A DNA stretch of 64,000 nucleotides from an uncultured Bariatricus sp. (GCA_934307065.1 CAKRCD010000005.1:1-64000), one strand, 5' to 3'. Counted from the stretch's first letter, positions 31,363-39,852 are shown. Numbers and translations are program-made. Notes: generated by a model not told the origin, from the sequence alone.

Positions 31363-31416
31363 CGGAAGCTCCGCCAATGCTACAAAGTGCTACTTAAATT
31401 AGAGGAGGTGAGAAGA

Positions 31417-31569
31417 GTGGTAGAAAAGATATCTTTTGTGGCAATGGCAATAGCCACCGTATCGGTAGCTATCAACCAATTTATATTTACCATATATATT
31501 AAAGCGGTATATAAGGAAGTGCTGATATTACAGCAGCAATTGCAGCAATTAGAGAAACGATCAGAGTAA
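31417..31569 (+). CDS. Small membrane protein with short coiled coil
   Basis: 50 residues from the GTG at 31417 with GAGGAGG 8 bases before. One hydrophobic helix (ISFVAMAIATVSVAINQFIF) and a Gln/Leu-rich helical tail (VLILQQQLQQLEKRSE). Its last 71 bases overlap, tail to tail, the gene on the other strand. Function unknown. Confidence 0.5.
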   Translation: MVEKISFVAMAIATVSVAINQFIFTIYIKAVYKEVLILQQQLQQLEKRSE

Positions 31570-31750
31570 TCCAAAAACGATAACGATTAATCTTGGATTC
31601 TCTATCAGAGTCTGCTTGCATTTTGTTTAAAAGTTCTAATTGCTTTTGCTGAGTAGTCTTTATATCAGCAAGAAGTTTTTCCTGTTCATGCATATGTTTA
31701 TCCTGTATGTATTCAGGAGAAGGTGCTTCTGGAAGATTTGGAAAATACAT
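31499..31750 (-). CDS. Small coiled-coil protein with C-terminal membrane helix
   Basis: 83 residues. A polar N-terminus (PNLPEAPSPEYIQDKHMHEQ) leads into a Lys/Gln/Glu-rich helix (LLADIKTTQQKQLELLNKMQ) and a C-terminal membrane helix (FWITLIVSLIAAIAAVISAL). CAGGAGGCACATCACT precedes the ATG. This layout is frequent in prophage genes next to DUF2513 genes. Function unknown. Confidence 0.65.
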   Translation of the reverse strand: MYFPNLPEAPSPEYIQDKHMHEQEKLLADIKTTQQKQLELLNKMQADSDRESKINRYRFWITLIVSLIAAIAAVISALPYIPL

Positions 31751-31800
31751 AGTGATGTGCCTCCTGTTTTAACGATATCAGTTCAAGCAAAATAACAATA

Positions 31801-32187
31801 TTATAAGCCTCCACGAAGATAAGATTGGATTAAAGTAGCTATTACGTTACTTGCGATATCTTTTAAGACATCTAGGGAATTGGATCCTACTGCTTTTGCG
31901 ATTTCTTTTGTTTTTTTTCAATTGTTTTCTTCATGGATATTAGAGAGAAACTGATGACCCTCTGGAAGTAAATATTTAATTATGCATCCACCGTCTAAAT
32001 CCCATGAAGCTGTATCAATAAGGTGAGAAAGTTCAACTTGCTTGATGTGGTACATTACTTCATCGGGAGAATAACAAGAGAGTTCTGATGGTATTTCATC
32101 AGGGCCTACATATACAAATTCTTGTAAAGACGTATTGTCTTCTACGTAGAGAAGTACATCTCGGATACAATCAGGATTTAGTTTCAT
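31801..32187 (-). pseudogene. DUF2513 gene with in-frame TGA codon
   Basis: The first 89 codons (MKLNPDCIRDVLLYVEDN, YHIKQVELSHLIDTASWDLD, LPEGHQFLSNI) are a DUF2513 phage protein and end at TGA (31918-31920). The same frame continues for 38 codons, KKTKEIAKAVGSNSLDVLKD then IASNVIATLIQSYLRGGL, and stops at TAA (31801-31803). Family members normally continue with this segment, with a Trp just before KTKE, so TGA most simply replaces TGG. The family is of unknown function. The product is a truncated protein, or a full one if the TGA is read through. Confidence 0.8.
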
Positions 32188-32272
32188 AAATAATCATTCC
32201 TTTCGTCGTTTATTTGATTAGGAAGATTATACCACAACAAAATATATGAAGTAAACAAAGGCAGGTGATAGC

Positions 32273-32524
32273 ATGTATGAACAGATTTTAGAAGCGCACC
32301 AGGCATACTTGGATGAAAAGCAAAGAAAAGAAGCGTTGGAAAAAGAATTGAAAGAACTTGGCAATGCGATTCCGGAAGAAAGAACCACCAAGAAAACAGA
32401 TAAGTACATTGCTTTGCAGAAAGAAATTGATAAGGCAGACCGAGAAGTGAATTTCTGGGCTCGTAGGGTAGCCGACAGAGTCACAGAATATATCAACATG
32501 GACAATCGGACCCTCATAAGATAA
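32273..32524 (+). CDS. Early phage protein, coiled coil, unknown
   Basis: 83 residues, mainly charged helix (YLDEKQRKEALEKELKELGN, YIALQKEIDKADREVNFWAR). GGCAGGTGATAGC precedes the ATG. It begins the second early gene cluster, transcribed rightward. No family recognised. Confidence 0.65.
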   Translation: MYEQILEAHQAYLDEKQRKEALEKELKELGNAIPEERTTKKTDKYIALQKEIDKADREVNFWARRVADRVTEYINMDNRTLIR

Positions 32525-32538
32525 AGCGAGGTGGTGCT

Positions 32539-32691
32539 ATGACAAAAATAAAGATTGTAAGTAAATTTCGGATTAATGGAAAATTGTATTCTAAAGAGGA
32601 GCTAGACCCAGAAGAACTAAGAACCATGATTACAGCAAGGATTGATGAAGAAATGCAGAATACAGGGTTCGAAAAAGAGAAAACCGCTTAG
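32539..32691 (+). CDS. Small early phage protein, unknown
   Basis: 50 residues, beginning MTKIKIVSKFRINGKLYSKE and ending QNTGFEKEKTA. GCGAGGTGG lies just before the ATG and it follows the previous gene by 14 bases. No family recognised, but codon use and spacing fit a genuine operon member. Confidence 0.6.
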   Translation: MTKIKIVSKFRINGKLYSKEELDPEELRTMITARIDEEMQNTGFEKEKTA

Positions 32692-32725
32692 GCGGGAGCA
32701 ATTGGACAAGCTGAAAGGAGGAAGT

Positions 32726-32866
32726 ATGACGAAAGAACATGAAAGAATACTCGCCTGCGACAAACACCGTCAGAAGCGCGAGGCAGAAATAGAGGAGATT
32801 ATCTGCTCTATCATAGGAGGATTGGCAACATGGCTGATACCGTTTGCAATCTTCTTTCTATACTAA
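32726..32866 (+). CDS. Small early membrane protein, unknown
   Basis: 46 residues from the ATG at 32726 (GAAAGGAGGAAGT upstream). A charged N-terminus (TKEHERILACDKHRQKREAE) and one membrane helix (SIIGGLATWLIPFAIFFLY) at the extreme C-terminus, a tail-anchored layout. Confidence 0.6.
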   Translation: MTKEHERILACDKHRQKREAEIEEIICSIIGGLATWLIPFAIFFLY

Positions 32867-32869
32867 AAA

Positions 32870-32904
32870 GAGTGCCTATCGAAACCGGCAAGTTTCAGGC
32901 ACTC
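32870..32904 (-). terminator. Leftward-facing terminator inside the early operon
   Basis: GAGTGCCT (32870-32877) and GAAAC (32881-32885) pair with GTTTC (32892-32896) and AGGCACTC (32897-32904). Only the minus strand has a U-tract (TTTTTAG) after the stem, so it would stop leftward transcripts. Confidence 0.5.
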
Positions 32905-32951
32905 AGACTAATAAGCAATTAAATTATAAGGAAAGATAAGAGGAAAGTCAA

Positions 32952-33242
32952 ATGATTAAATGTGATTTTAATACATGTGTTATAAAAGGAAGTTCCATAT
33001 TAGTTGAAGCGGAATTCGCTTTCATCTGCCGTTCTGTCCGAGAAGCATTCGTTGAGGCATATGGAAAAGAAGAAGGTATGGAGAAATATCGTACAGTCAT
33101 TGAATTTGCGGAAATGTCTAACAAAGAAGTTGAAGAATGTAATGAGATGTCGAGAGCAGAGAATCCAGTTGCAGCAATGATGGCAGACAAACTTTGCGAT
33201 AAGATTATGAGCGAGATTAGGAGAAGGGGAGAGACCCAATAA
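32952..33242 (+). CDS. Early phage protein, unknown
   Basis: 96 residues, mixed alpha/beta (IKCDFNTCVIKGSSILVEAE, FICRSVREAFVEAYGKEEGM). The next gene follows immediately. GAGGAAAGTCAA precedes the start. No family recognised. Confidence 0.65.
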   Translation: MIKCDFNTCVIKGSSILVEAEFAFICRSVREAFVEAYGKEEGMEKYRTVIEFAEMSNKEVEECNEMSRAENPVAAMMADKLCDKIMSEIRRRGETQ

Positions 33243-33416
33243 ATGTCTTATATAGGTATCAGAAGTGAAAAAGACACAGTTATAGAAGATGACCAGGCTT
33301 ACGAATATGCCTTAGAAAGATGTCTGCATGGCACCGAGGAAGACCAGGAGGAATTCCAAAAGATGCTTGTAGAGTGGTTTTATTCGGGAGACTGGCTCCA
33401 TGAGGAGGATATATGA
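33243..33416 (+). CDS. Small acidic early phage protein, unknown
   Basis: 57 residues beginning MSYIGIRSEKDTVIEDD, with EYALERCLHGTEEDQEEFQK and EWFYSGDWLHEEDI. It starts at the base after the previous stop and overlaps the next start by four bases (ATGA), so it is a tightly coupled operon member. Confidence 0.65.
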   Translation: MSYIGIRSEKDTVIEDDQAYEYALERCLHGTEEDQEEFQKMLVEWFYSGDWLHEEDI

Positions 33417-33646
33417 AAGCAGAAAATTTTGAAATAGTCGAGGAACTTCATAAGTTCCCAGATACAGGAAGCGCGTACCGTAAGGAACTGAACCTGATTG
33501 ATTGGTTTGGTAATGGTCCACGGTACGACATCCGTGGATGGAATGTGGACCACACAAAGATGACAAAGGGGATTTCTCTTACAGAGGATGAATTTAAAGA
33601 ATTAATCAGTTTTGGAAGAGATTATCTGGGAGGTGTATTTGCATAA
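33413..33646 (+). CDS. PC4/YdbC-like ssDNA-binding protein
   Basis: 77 residues. The C-terminal part (YDIRGWNVDHTKMTKGISLT then EDEFKEL) matches the YdbC/PC4 (p15) family, compact beta proteins that bind single-stranded DNA. The adjacent recombination genes support a DNA-processing role. GAGGAGGATAT before the ATG. Confidence 0.85.
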   Translation: MKAENFEIVEELHKFPDTGSAYRKELNLIDWFGNGPRYDIRGWNVDHTKMTKGISLTEDEFKELISFGRDYLGGVFA

Positions 33647-33777
33647 TGGCAATGTATATTACGTGTCCTTATTGTGGAGATAACTTAGACCCCGGAGAAC
33701 AATGCGCCTGCAGGGAACGAGATAAAAAAGATGAGGATGCAGAGGAAGAAGCATCAGAAGTTCAGAATAAGAAATAG
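33646..33777 (+). CDS. Small zinc-ribbon protein
   Basis: 43 residues: MAMYITCPYCGDNLDPGEQC then ACRERDKK and an acidic tail. Four cysteines (CPYC and CAC) suggest a zinc knuckle. The start overlaps the preceding stop (TAATG). Confidence 0.65.
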   Translation: MAMYITCPYCGDNLDPGEQCACRERDKKDEDAEEEASEVQNKK

Positions 33778-33789
33778 GAGGAAAAAGAG

Positions 33790-34656
33790 ATGAATGAAAT
33801 TTATGCAACTGGTGGATTTCAGCCGGCAAAAACAACACAGACGGAAATGATGGTAAGCAGACAGGCACAGGAAGTGCAGGCCGCAATGGTAATTGCAAAG
33901 AAATTTCCACGTGACGAGGTGGAGAGTTTTAATCGAATCATGACATCTTGCCAGAGAAAGTCATTGGCAGAAAATGCAATGTATGAATATCCGAGAGGTG
34001 GAACAAAAGTAACCGGTCCATCTATCAGATTGGCAGAGGCTATGGCACAGAATTGGGGAAACCTTGATTTTGGAATTATTGAGTTAGAGCAAAAAAATGG
34101 AGAATCTCAGGTTATGGCATATGCATGGGATTTGGAAACGAATACAAGGCAAACAAAGATTTTTAATGTTCCACATATTCGTTCGACTAAAAAAGGAAAT
34201 GTTCCACTGACTGACCCAAGAGATATTTATGAAATGGTTGCAAATCAGGGTGCCAGAAGATTAAGGTCATGCATTCTCGGTGTGATTCCAGGGGATGTTA
34301 TTGATTCCGCAATTGCACAGTGTCACAAAACATTGGCCGAAGGTAATACAGAGCCTCTGATTGATCGAGTTAGAAAAGGAATCAAATTATTTGAAGAGAA
34401 ATTTTCAGTAACACAGCAAATGCTCGAAAAGTTTATTGGTTGTAAGTGCGAGGCATTCAGTGAGAACGATATGATTCGTTTAAATAATGTATACCGTTCA
34501 CTTAAGGATGGAATGGCAAAGAGGGAAGATTACTTCGAAATAGCATTACCTGCGGAAGAAGCAGGGGTTACTAATCCTTTTGATGATAAGGATAAAGCTG
34601 AAAATCAGGAAATTAAGAAAGAAGCGAATGGTGATGGCAAGAAGAATGAAGCTTAA
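33790..34656 (+). CDS. Conserved phage protein, likely recombination partner of the following nuclease
   Basis: 288 residues. Central motifs YPRGGTKVTGPSIRLAEAMAQ, YAWDLETNTRQTKIF, LTDPRDIYEMVANQGARRLR and CILGVIPGDVID are typical of a phage protein found beside PD-(D/E)XK exonucleases and SSB-type proteins. The C-terminus is charged and disordered. Its place before an exonuclease suggests a single-strand annealing or mediator role, by analogy with RecT/RecE pairs; the sequence alone does not prove it. GGAGGAAAAAG precedes the start. Confidence 0.6.
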   Translation: MNEIYATGGFQPAKTTQTEMMVSRQAQEVQAAMVIAKKFPRDEVESFNRIMTSCQRKSLAENAMYEYPRGGTKVTGPSIRLAEAMAQNWGNLDFGIIELEQKNGESQVMAYAWDLETNTRQTKIFNVPHIRSTKKGNVPLTDPRDIYEMVANQGARRLRSCILGVIPGDVIDSAIAQCHKTLAEGNTEPLIDRVRKGIKLFEEKFSVTQQMLEKFIGCKCEAFSENDMIRLNNVYRSLKDGMAKREDYFEIALPAEEAGVTNPFDDKDKAENQEIKKEANGDGKKNEA

Positions 34657-35383
34657 TCAGGATAATTATTATTCCGAAAAAGCAAATAAACAGTATTTTT
34701 CCGTATCCCAGTATAAGGATTTTATGAAATGCGAAGCAATGGCAATGGCGAAAATCTCCGGTTCGTATAAACCGGAGGTGACCAAAGCTTTATTAACCGG
34801 TTCGTTTGTAGATTCTTATTTTGAAGGAACATTGGAGCAGTTTATAAAGGAAAATCCGGCAGTCTTCACAAGAAAGCAGGAACTTAAAAGCGAATTCCGG
34901 AAAGCGAATGAGATTATTGCAAGAATAAGAAATGATGAGTTATTCATGCGGTTTATGTCTGGAGAAAAACAAAGAATCATGACATTCGAATTGTTTGGAG
35001 TTCCATGGAAAATGAAAATGGACAGTTATCTTCCAGATATTTGTATTACGGATCTGAAGGTAGTTGCGAACTTCAGGACGCTTCCTTTATGGAGATATGA
35101 TCTGCAGGGAGCAGTCTATCAAAAAGGTACAGAACTGGTAACCGGAGTCCGGCTTCCTTTTTATCTGGCGGTTGCAACAAAGGAAAGAATCATTGATTTG
35201 GATGTCTTTCAGATTCCACAGCCTACACTGGATATGGCGCTTCATGAGATAGAAGATAATATGATTCGTTTCGCGGAAGTAAAAGAAGGAATAGTAGAAC
35301 CACATTATTGTGGAAGATGTGATTACTGCAAAAGCATAAAAAAGGCGAAGATTCGAAGTTATAACGAACTTTTGGAGGGATAA
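34646..35383 (+). CDS. PD-(D/E)XK nuclease (exodeoxyribonuclease VIII-like, DUF3799 type)
   Basis: 245 residues from the ATG at 34646, which overlaps the previous gene by 11 bases and is translationally coupled. YFSVSQYKDFMKCEAMAMAK opens the fold. PDICITDLKVV carries the Asp-x-Lys of the active site, WRYDLQGAVYQKG the QxxxY motif, and CGRCDYCK a C-terminal metal-binding cluster. It probably degrades one strand of duplex ends for recombination. Confidence 0.8.
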   Translation: MKLNQDNYYSEKANKQYFSVSQYKDFMKCEAMAMAKISGSYKPEVTKALLTGSFVDSYFEGTLEQFIKENPAVFTRKQELKSEFRKANEIIARIRNDELFMRFMSGEKQRIMTFELFGVPWKMKMDSYLPDICITDLKVVANFRTLPLWRYDLQGAVYQKGTELVTGVRLPFYLAVATKERIIDLDVFQIPQPTLDMALHEIEDNMIRFAEVKEGIVEPHYCGRCDYCKSIKKAKIRSYNELLEG

Positions 35384-35384
35384 G

Positions 35385-36944
35385 ATGAAATTAATAAAAA
35401 TTGTAAGTGACAAAGTGCAGATTAAAACAGACCAGTTTGAGTTTCATGATGTCAGGATTAATGACCTTCTTGTTGTATCTGATGGAGAAGCAAATCTTAT
35501 GACAGTGGTTTCTTCTATGTCAGATACAGAAGCAGGGCTTCCGCAGATGGAAGAGGATGATTATATTTCTGTTCCAGGGAGAATTAAGGTTTTGGAATGT
35601 TCTATCATTGGGAGCATTAAAAACGGAAAGTTCAGCAAAGCTATTGATAAATATCCAACCTCAGATATCACTGTGAAGATGATGGATGAGGAAGGGTTTA
35701 AACAGATTCTTTCCGGATATGAATCCAGCGGATTCTGTATAGGGAATTATGCAGCTTATCATACAGAAGCATATGTTGATGGGAATAAGTTCTTTCAGAG
35801 ACATTCCTGTATCGTGGGAAACACAGGTTCCGGTAAGTCGGAAACGGTTGCAAAAATTTTAGAAGAACTAAGCAAGCTTTCCGGAACCAATGTGATCGTA
35901 TTTGATATCCACGGAGAGTATAAGAAGCTTTCTTATGCCAGAAACATAAAAGTTGGAAATGATTTCGCCTTTCCTATGTGGATGTTCGGATTTTCGGGAA
36001 TGGTACTCAACGTATTAAAAGTAAAAGAGGAAACAGCAACAGTTGCAATGTCTGCATTAAGAAAATGTTATTACCACTTGTGCCCTGATGGAAAGGAAAA
36101 CAAGCCAGTGTATTTCAATATCAATCTCATGCTTGAAATGTTGAAACGGTTAAATGAGGATATGGTGCAAACGGGAGAAATTTACAAAAATGGGGATAAA
36201 GCAGGGCTTCCTAAGATGGTAAAGGGTGATTTTAACGGAAAATTATCAGGAATCATCAATTCGTTAGAAGATAAAAAAGCGGATGCTAGATATTCTTTCT
36301 TATTTCAGGACAAGCCACAGGAGTATCTGAAAGAAATCGTTTATCAACTGATGTCAAACGATAGACCAGTAAAGAATGTAGACTTATCGGATGTTCCGCA
36401 TGATATAGCTATTGCAATTATTGGAGCAATTACCAAGCTTGTATACGATATACAGCGTACATATAAAAATGGACTTGTCCATCCGATTACACTGGTGTGT
36501 GATGAGGCTCATGTGTATATTCCAAATGCTTTCCAACTGTCTGCATCTGAAAAGCGAATGGTGGAAGTGTTTGAAGAAATAGCAAAGGAAGGACGTAAAT
36601 TTGGTATATCACTATTTGTAGCAAGTCAGAGGCCATCTGAACTGAACAAGACCATTATGGCTCAGTGTGCAAATTTTATTGTATCCAAATTAAACAACGA
36701 GAATGATAAGTCCATGATAAAAGGAATGATTCCGGATGGAAGCGAGAGTGTTATTGACGCAACAACAACGTTTAATCCAGGCGAAGTGCTGATTATTGGA
36801 GATGCAGTTCCAATTCCATTAAAGATTCAGGTGACACTTGCAAAGGAACGTCCGGAATCAAGAACGATTGATTTCTGGGATATATGGAAAGAAAGCGTGT
36901 TCTTTGACTTGAACAGTGGCATTGAAAAATATATGAATTCGTAG
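35385..36944 (+). CDS. HerA-like ATPase (DUF87)
   Basis: 519 residues. An N-terminal HerA-type barrel (residues 1-115) is followed by Walker A (IVGNTGSGKSETV), VIVFDIHGEYKKL, Walker B (LVCDEAHVYIP) and FGISLFVASQRPSELNKTIM. HerA is a hexameric DNA translocase that works with nucleases in end resection; this copy follows the PD-(D/E)XK gene by one base. It is unusual in a phage early operon and may power recombination or DNA processing. Confidence 0.85.
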   Translation: MKLIKIVSDKVQIKTDQFEFHDVRINDLLVVSDGEANLMTVVSSMSDTEAGLPQMEEDDYISVPGRIKVLECSIIGSIKNGKFSKAIDKYPTSDITVKMMDEEGFKQILSGYESSGFCIGNYAAYHTEAYVDGNKFFQRHSCIVGNTGSGKSETVAKILEELSKLSGTNVIVFDIHGEYKKLSYARNIKVGNDFAFPMWMFGFSGMVLNVLKVKEETATVAMSALRKCYYHLCPDGKENKPVYFNINLMLEMLKRLNEDMVQTGEIYKNGDKAGLPKMVKGDFNGKLSGIINSLEDKKADARYSFLFQDKPQEYLKEIVYQLMSNDRPVKNVDLSDVPHDIAIAIIGAITKLVYDIQRTYKNGLVHPITLVCDEAHVYIPNAFQLSASEKRMVEVFEEIAKEGRKFGISLFVASQRPSELNKTIMAQCANFIVSKLNNENDKSMIKGMIPDGSESVIDATTTFNPGEVLIIGDAVPIPLKIQVTLAKERPESRTIDFWDIWKESVFFDLNSGIEKYMNS

Positions 36945-37031
36945 GGAATTATTATTTGGCATTTCAGAAGATGATGACGATATCGAAGCATCATTTTTTG
37001 GATAGATATTAAAGAAGGAGGATAAGAAACT

Positions 37032-37487
37032 ATGCAGCACATTGATTTAGAAACATTTGCAAACGGAGCATTTACCGCACAGGTAAACCGGGCAATCGAA
37101 GAGGTCACAAAAAACATTCAGGACCCAAACACCGATGCAACGGCAGCAAGAAAGATTACCGTAACAATTGGATTTAAACCGAATCAGGACCGCACTCTTG
37201 CGCCAATCGGAATCCAGGCAAAAACTACTTTAGCACCGGCACTTGGAGCAGTAACTGCCTTGAGCATGGGTAAGAACATCCGTACAGGAGAAGTGGAAGC
37301 GGTAGAAATCGGGAAACAGATTCCTGGTCAGATGTCGATGCAGGATATTCCGGAGCTGGAACCGGAATCAGCAGCTGTGGTTGTGGATGGAAAGGTCATT
37401 GACAAGGCTACAGGCGAGGTTGTAGCAGATGCAGGACCAGAATACTCCAGCAAAGTAATTGATTTAAGAGCAATAAAACAGGCATAG
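37032..37487 (+). CDS. Conserved phage protein, unknown (sometimes named replication terminator protein)
   Basis: 151 residues. N-terminal MQHIDLETFANGAFTAQVNR, and ARKITVTIGFKPNQDRTLAP followed by IGIQAKTTLAP. Relatives occur in many clostridial prophages in the recombination/replication block; I know of no direct functional evidence for the common name. GAAGGAGGATAAGAAACT upstream. Confidence 0.65.
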   Translation: MQHIDLETFANGAFTAQVNRAIEEVTKNIQDPNTDATAARKITVTIGFKPNQDRTLAPIGIQAKTTLAPALGAVTALSMGKNIRTGEVEAVEIGKQIPGQMSMQDIPELEPESAAVVVDGKVIDKATGEVVADAGPEYSSKVIDLRAIKQA

Positions 37488-37500
37488 GAGGTAAAGAAAG

Positions 37501-38244
37501 ATGATGGAAGGTTTAAGAGAAGCAATTGCGTATATTACAGAACTTAAAGAAGGAAGTATGGAACCAAAGGTATTGGAAATTGCAGGAGATACATACTGTG
37601 ATAAGAAATTAGTAAAATATCACAATTTCCCAATGGCAGACTCTCTGGGTGTTAATACGCTTACATCTATTGCGGATTATATCAAAGGAAAACCGGAAGA
37701 ACTTCGGGATACAATGATTCTTCATGTGATTAGTCCAACGGAAGTAAGACTGTATTCTGGTCTTGTGGATGAACGTAACAGAGAAAATCTGATGAGAGCA
37801 ACAGCCATTGTAAATGAATTTTCATTTGACCATTATTATGATCAGGAAAGATTTCTGATTGAATTGCAGGCAAACTTCCTTGAAACCAAGGATCTTACAA
37901 TATTAAAACAGGTCGCAGGAAATATCCAGTCAGGAACAACTGCAAATTATGACGATGATGGAGTAAGCCAGAAAACCACAATTAAGAGTGGCGTTGCAAG
38001 TATGTCGGATGTCATTGTACCAAATCCGGTAAAACTCAGACCTTATCGTACATTTGCAGAAATTGAGCAGCCGGAGAGTAGTTATGTATTCCGTATTCAG
38101 GATGGCAATCATGGTCCGTCATTTAAACTGGTGGAAGCAGATGGCGGTTTATGGAAAAACGCTACGATGAAGAAAATTAAAGAGTATTTGGAATTTGAAC
38201 TGAAAGAGGAACTTGAAAAATATCACATTACAGTTATCGCATAG
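37501..38244 (+). CDS. Conserved phage protein, unknown
   Basis: 247 residues, mixed alpha/beta (SLTSIADYIKG-like MADSLGVNTLTSIADYIKG, MILHVISPTEVRLYSGLVDE, FDHYYDQERFLIELQANF). The layout resembles DUF2303-type phage proteins found beside exonucleases, but the match is loose. It is coupled to the preceding gene with a 13-base gap and AGGAGG. Confidence 0.55.
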   Translation: MMEGLREAIAYITELKEGSMEPKVLEIAGDTYCDKKLVKYHNFPMADSLGVNTLTSIADYIKGKPEELRDTMILHVISPTEVRLYSGLVDERNRENLMRATAIVNEFSFDHYYDQERFLIELQANFLETKDLTILKQVAGNIQSGTTANYDDDGVSQKTTIKSGVASMSDVIVPNPVKLRPYRTFAEIEQPESSYVFRIQDGNHGPSFKLVEADGGLWKNATMKKIKEYLEFELKEELEKYHITVIA

Positions 38245-38349
38245 TATATGGTATTTCCTTAGGATTAGTATATCACACAGTTACTTGTAGATGATTGATT
38301 GGCCTGTACTGCACACGAAGGCTGCGGTACGGGCAGAAAGGGGCATGAA

Positions 38350-38787
38350 ATGAAAGCAGTGATGTTTATGGTTCCAGGGAAACCGCAGGGAAAAGCAAGG
38401 GCAAGAACCTTTCATCATACGGATGCGGGAAAAAATATTTCCATGACACCGGATAATACGGTACTTTATGAGAATTTCATTAAAGAGCGTTATCTGGTGG
38501 AATCGGAAGGAATGTATCTAGAAGCTGGTACTCCGGTTACGCTTCGGATTGTAGCAAGATTTTTACCACCTCAGAGCACGTCGAAAAAGAAACGGCTTGA
38601 GATGTTGGAAGGAAAGATACTTCCGCTTAAAAAGCCGGATATGGATAATATTGTAAAAGTAGTTGCAGACGCATTAAATGGAGTTGCCTATCACGATGAT
38701 ACGCAGATCGTACTGGTGCAGGCAAAGAAAGTGTATTCCGCAATAGAGGGACTTGATATTACAGTTGAGGAATATATAGGAGGGTAG
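38350..38787 (+). CDS. rusA: RusA-family Holliday-junction resolvase
   Basis: 145 residues from the ATG at 38350 (GAAAGGGGC upstream). VPGKPQGKARARTF opens the family and KKPDMDNIVKVVADALNG, AYHDDTQIVLV carries the catalytic Asp residues. RusA enzymes cut four-way junctions made during phage replication and recombination. A possible hairpin GCCTGTAC/GTACGGGC (38302-38334) lies in the leader. Confidence 0.92.
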   Translation: MKAVMFMVPGKPQGKARARTFHHTDAGKNISMTPDNTVLYENFIKERYLVESEGMYLEAGTPVTLRIVARFLPPQSTSKKKRLEMLEGKILPLKKPDMDNIVKVVADALNGVAYHDDTQIVLVQAKKVYSAIEGLDITVEEYIGG

Positions 38788-38796
38788 GTGGAGCGG

Positions 38797-39654
38797 ATGG
38801 GGCGAGGAGCGCCAAATAAACCAGGGCTTACATACTTTCCGAAAATGTTGGACTTTTATGAAGATGATAAAATCTTCGATTTATTGGACCGCTTTGGTCC
38901 TCTTGGAGTAACCATATATGATTGTATTCTTTGTATTGTGTACAAAAACGGTTACTATGCAGAAATCCCCTTGGATAAGCTATCAAGAATGATTATGAAA
39001 ATGATTGGAAACAAGTGGGTAAAGAATCAAAAGGCTGTCGTGCAAGTGGTGCACTTTTGCTCTGAGATAGGTCTCTTAGATGATGACCTCATGACGAAAA
39101 ACATCATCACCTCTGTTGGAATTCAGCGACGCTATTACGAGATAGCAGTAAAGCGCATGAAAAGACAGCTCTATAGCAGTGAATACTGGCTTCTGGAAAA
39201 CAAGAATATGGAGAAGCCTTTATTAAATGCGCCTTTAAATCGAATTAATTCGGAAGAAAATCAAATTAATTCGGAATTAATTCAAAATACCTCGGAAGAA
39301 AATGCTATAGAAATAAAAGAAAATAAAAATAAAGTATATAAGTCCGCTTTCGAGGATTCCAATCTGGAATCAGCATTCCAGTTATATCTTGTTGTCCGTG
39401 AGAATAATTGGGGTCCAATATCCGGGGAACAGATAGAAGCTATGAGGGATGAGCTGCTTTCGATGTCTTCTGACAGTGCGGAACGTCTGGCTATTGTAAA
39501 GAAAGCAACAGCCGGTGGATGGAAAAATCTGTATCCGGTAAAAGGAAAGAAGAATGGAAATAAGAAGCAGGAAAAGACGGATAGTAAATTTCGTAATTTT
39601 GAAGAACGGGATTACGACATGGACAAGTTGACAAAAGAGTTGCTTGGAAATTAG
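38797..39654 (+). CDS. Lin1244/Lin1753-type (DUF4373) phage replication-initiation protein
   Basis: 285 residues. The N-terminal half (GLTYFPKMLDFYEDDKIFDL, FGPLGVTIYDCILCIVY, GYYAEIPLDKLSRM) is the Lin1244/Lin1753 domain, a winged-helix fold of phage replication proteins. A low-complexity Asn/Glu linker leads to a C-terminal region with AERLAIVKKATAGGWKNLYP, as in DnaD-like partners. A GTG at 38788 is an alternative start; neither has ideal spacing to GGAGGG. Confidence 0.8.
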   Translation: MGRGAPNKPGLTYFPKMLDFYEDDKIFDLLDRFGPLGVTIYDCILCIVYKNGYYAEIPLDKLSRMIMKMIGNKWVKNQKAVVQVVHFCSEIGLLDDDLMTKNIITSVGIQRRYYEIAVKRMKRQLYSSEYWLLENKNMEKPLLNAPLNRINSEENQINSELIQNTSEENAIEIKENKNKVYKSAFEDSNLESAFQLYLVVRENNWGPISGEQIEAMRDELLSMSSDSAERLAIVKKATAGGWKNLYPVKGKKNGNKKQEKTDSKFRNFEERDYDMDKLTKELLGN

Positions 39655-39662
39655 GAGGGCCA

Positions 39663-39791
39663 ATGAACAATACTGTAAAATATGGACACAGTTTCGGAAA
39701 GAAAACAGTGTCTGGTGGATTTAATCCAGCAAACATGAATGCTTTTATCTTTGCTGGAAGTAAAAGAAAGAGAAAGAAGAAAAGACGGTAG
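39663..39791 (+). CDS. Small basic phage protein, unknown
   Basis: 42 residues: MNNTVKYGHSFGKKTVSGGF, NPANMNAFIFAGS and a KRKRKKKRR end. TAGGAGGGCCA before the ATG. The strongly basic tail suggests nucleic-acid binding. Confidence 0.55.
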   Translation: MNNTVKYGHSFGKKTVSGGFNPANMNAFIFAGSKRKRKKKRR

Positions 39792-39852
39792 AAAGGAGTC
39801 GGGATTTCAGCTCCTTTTGAAACTACAGGAAAAGAAATAGAGAGAAAAGAAT

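Noticed and set aside
36945..37031. Short open frames between the HerA-like gene and the next gene
   Set aside because: No ribosome-binding site and no recognisable pattern; treated as leader of the gene at 37032.
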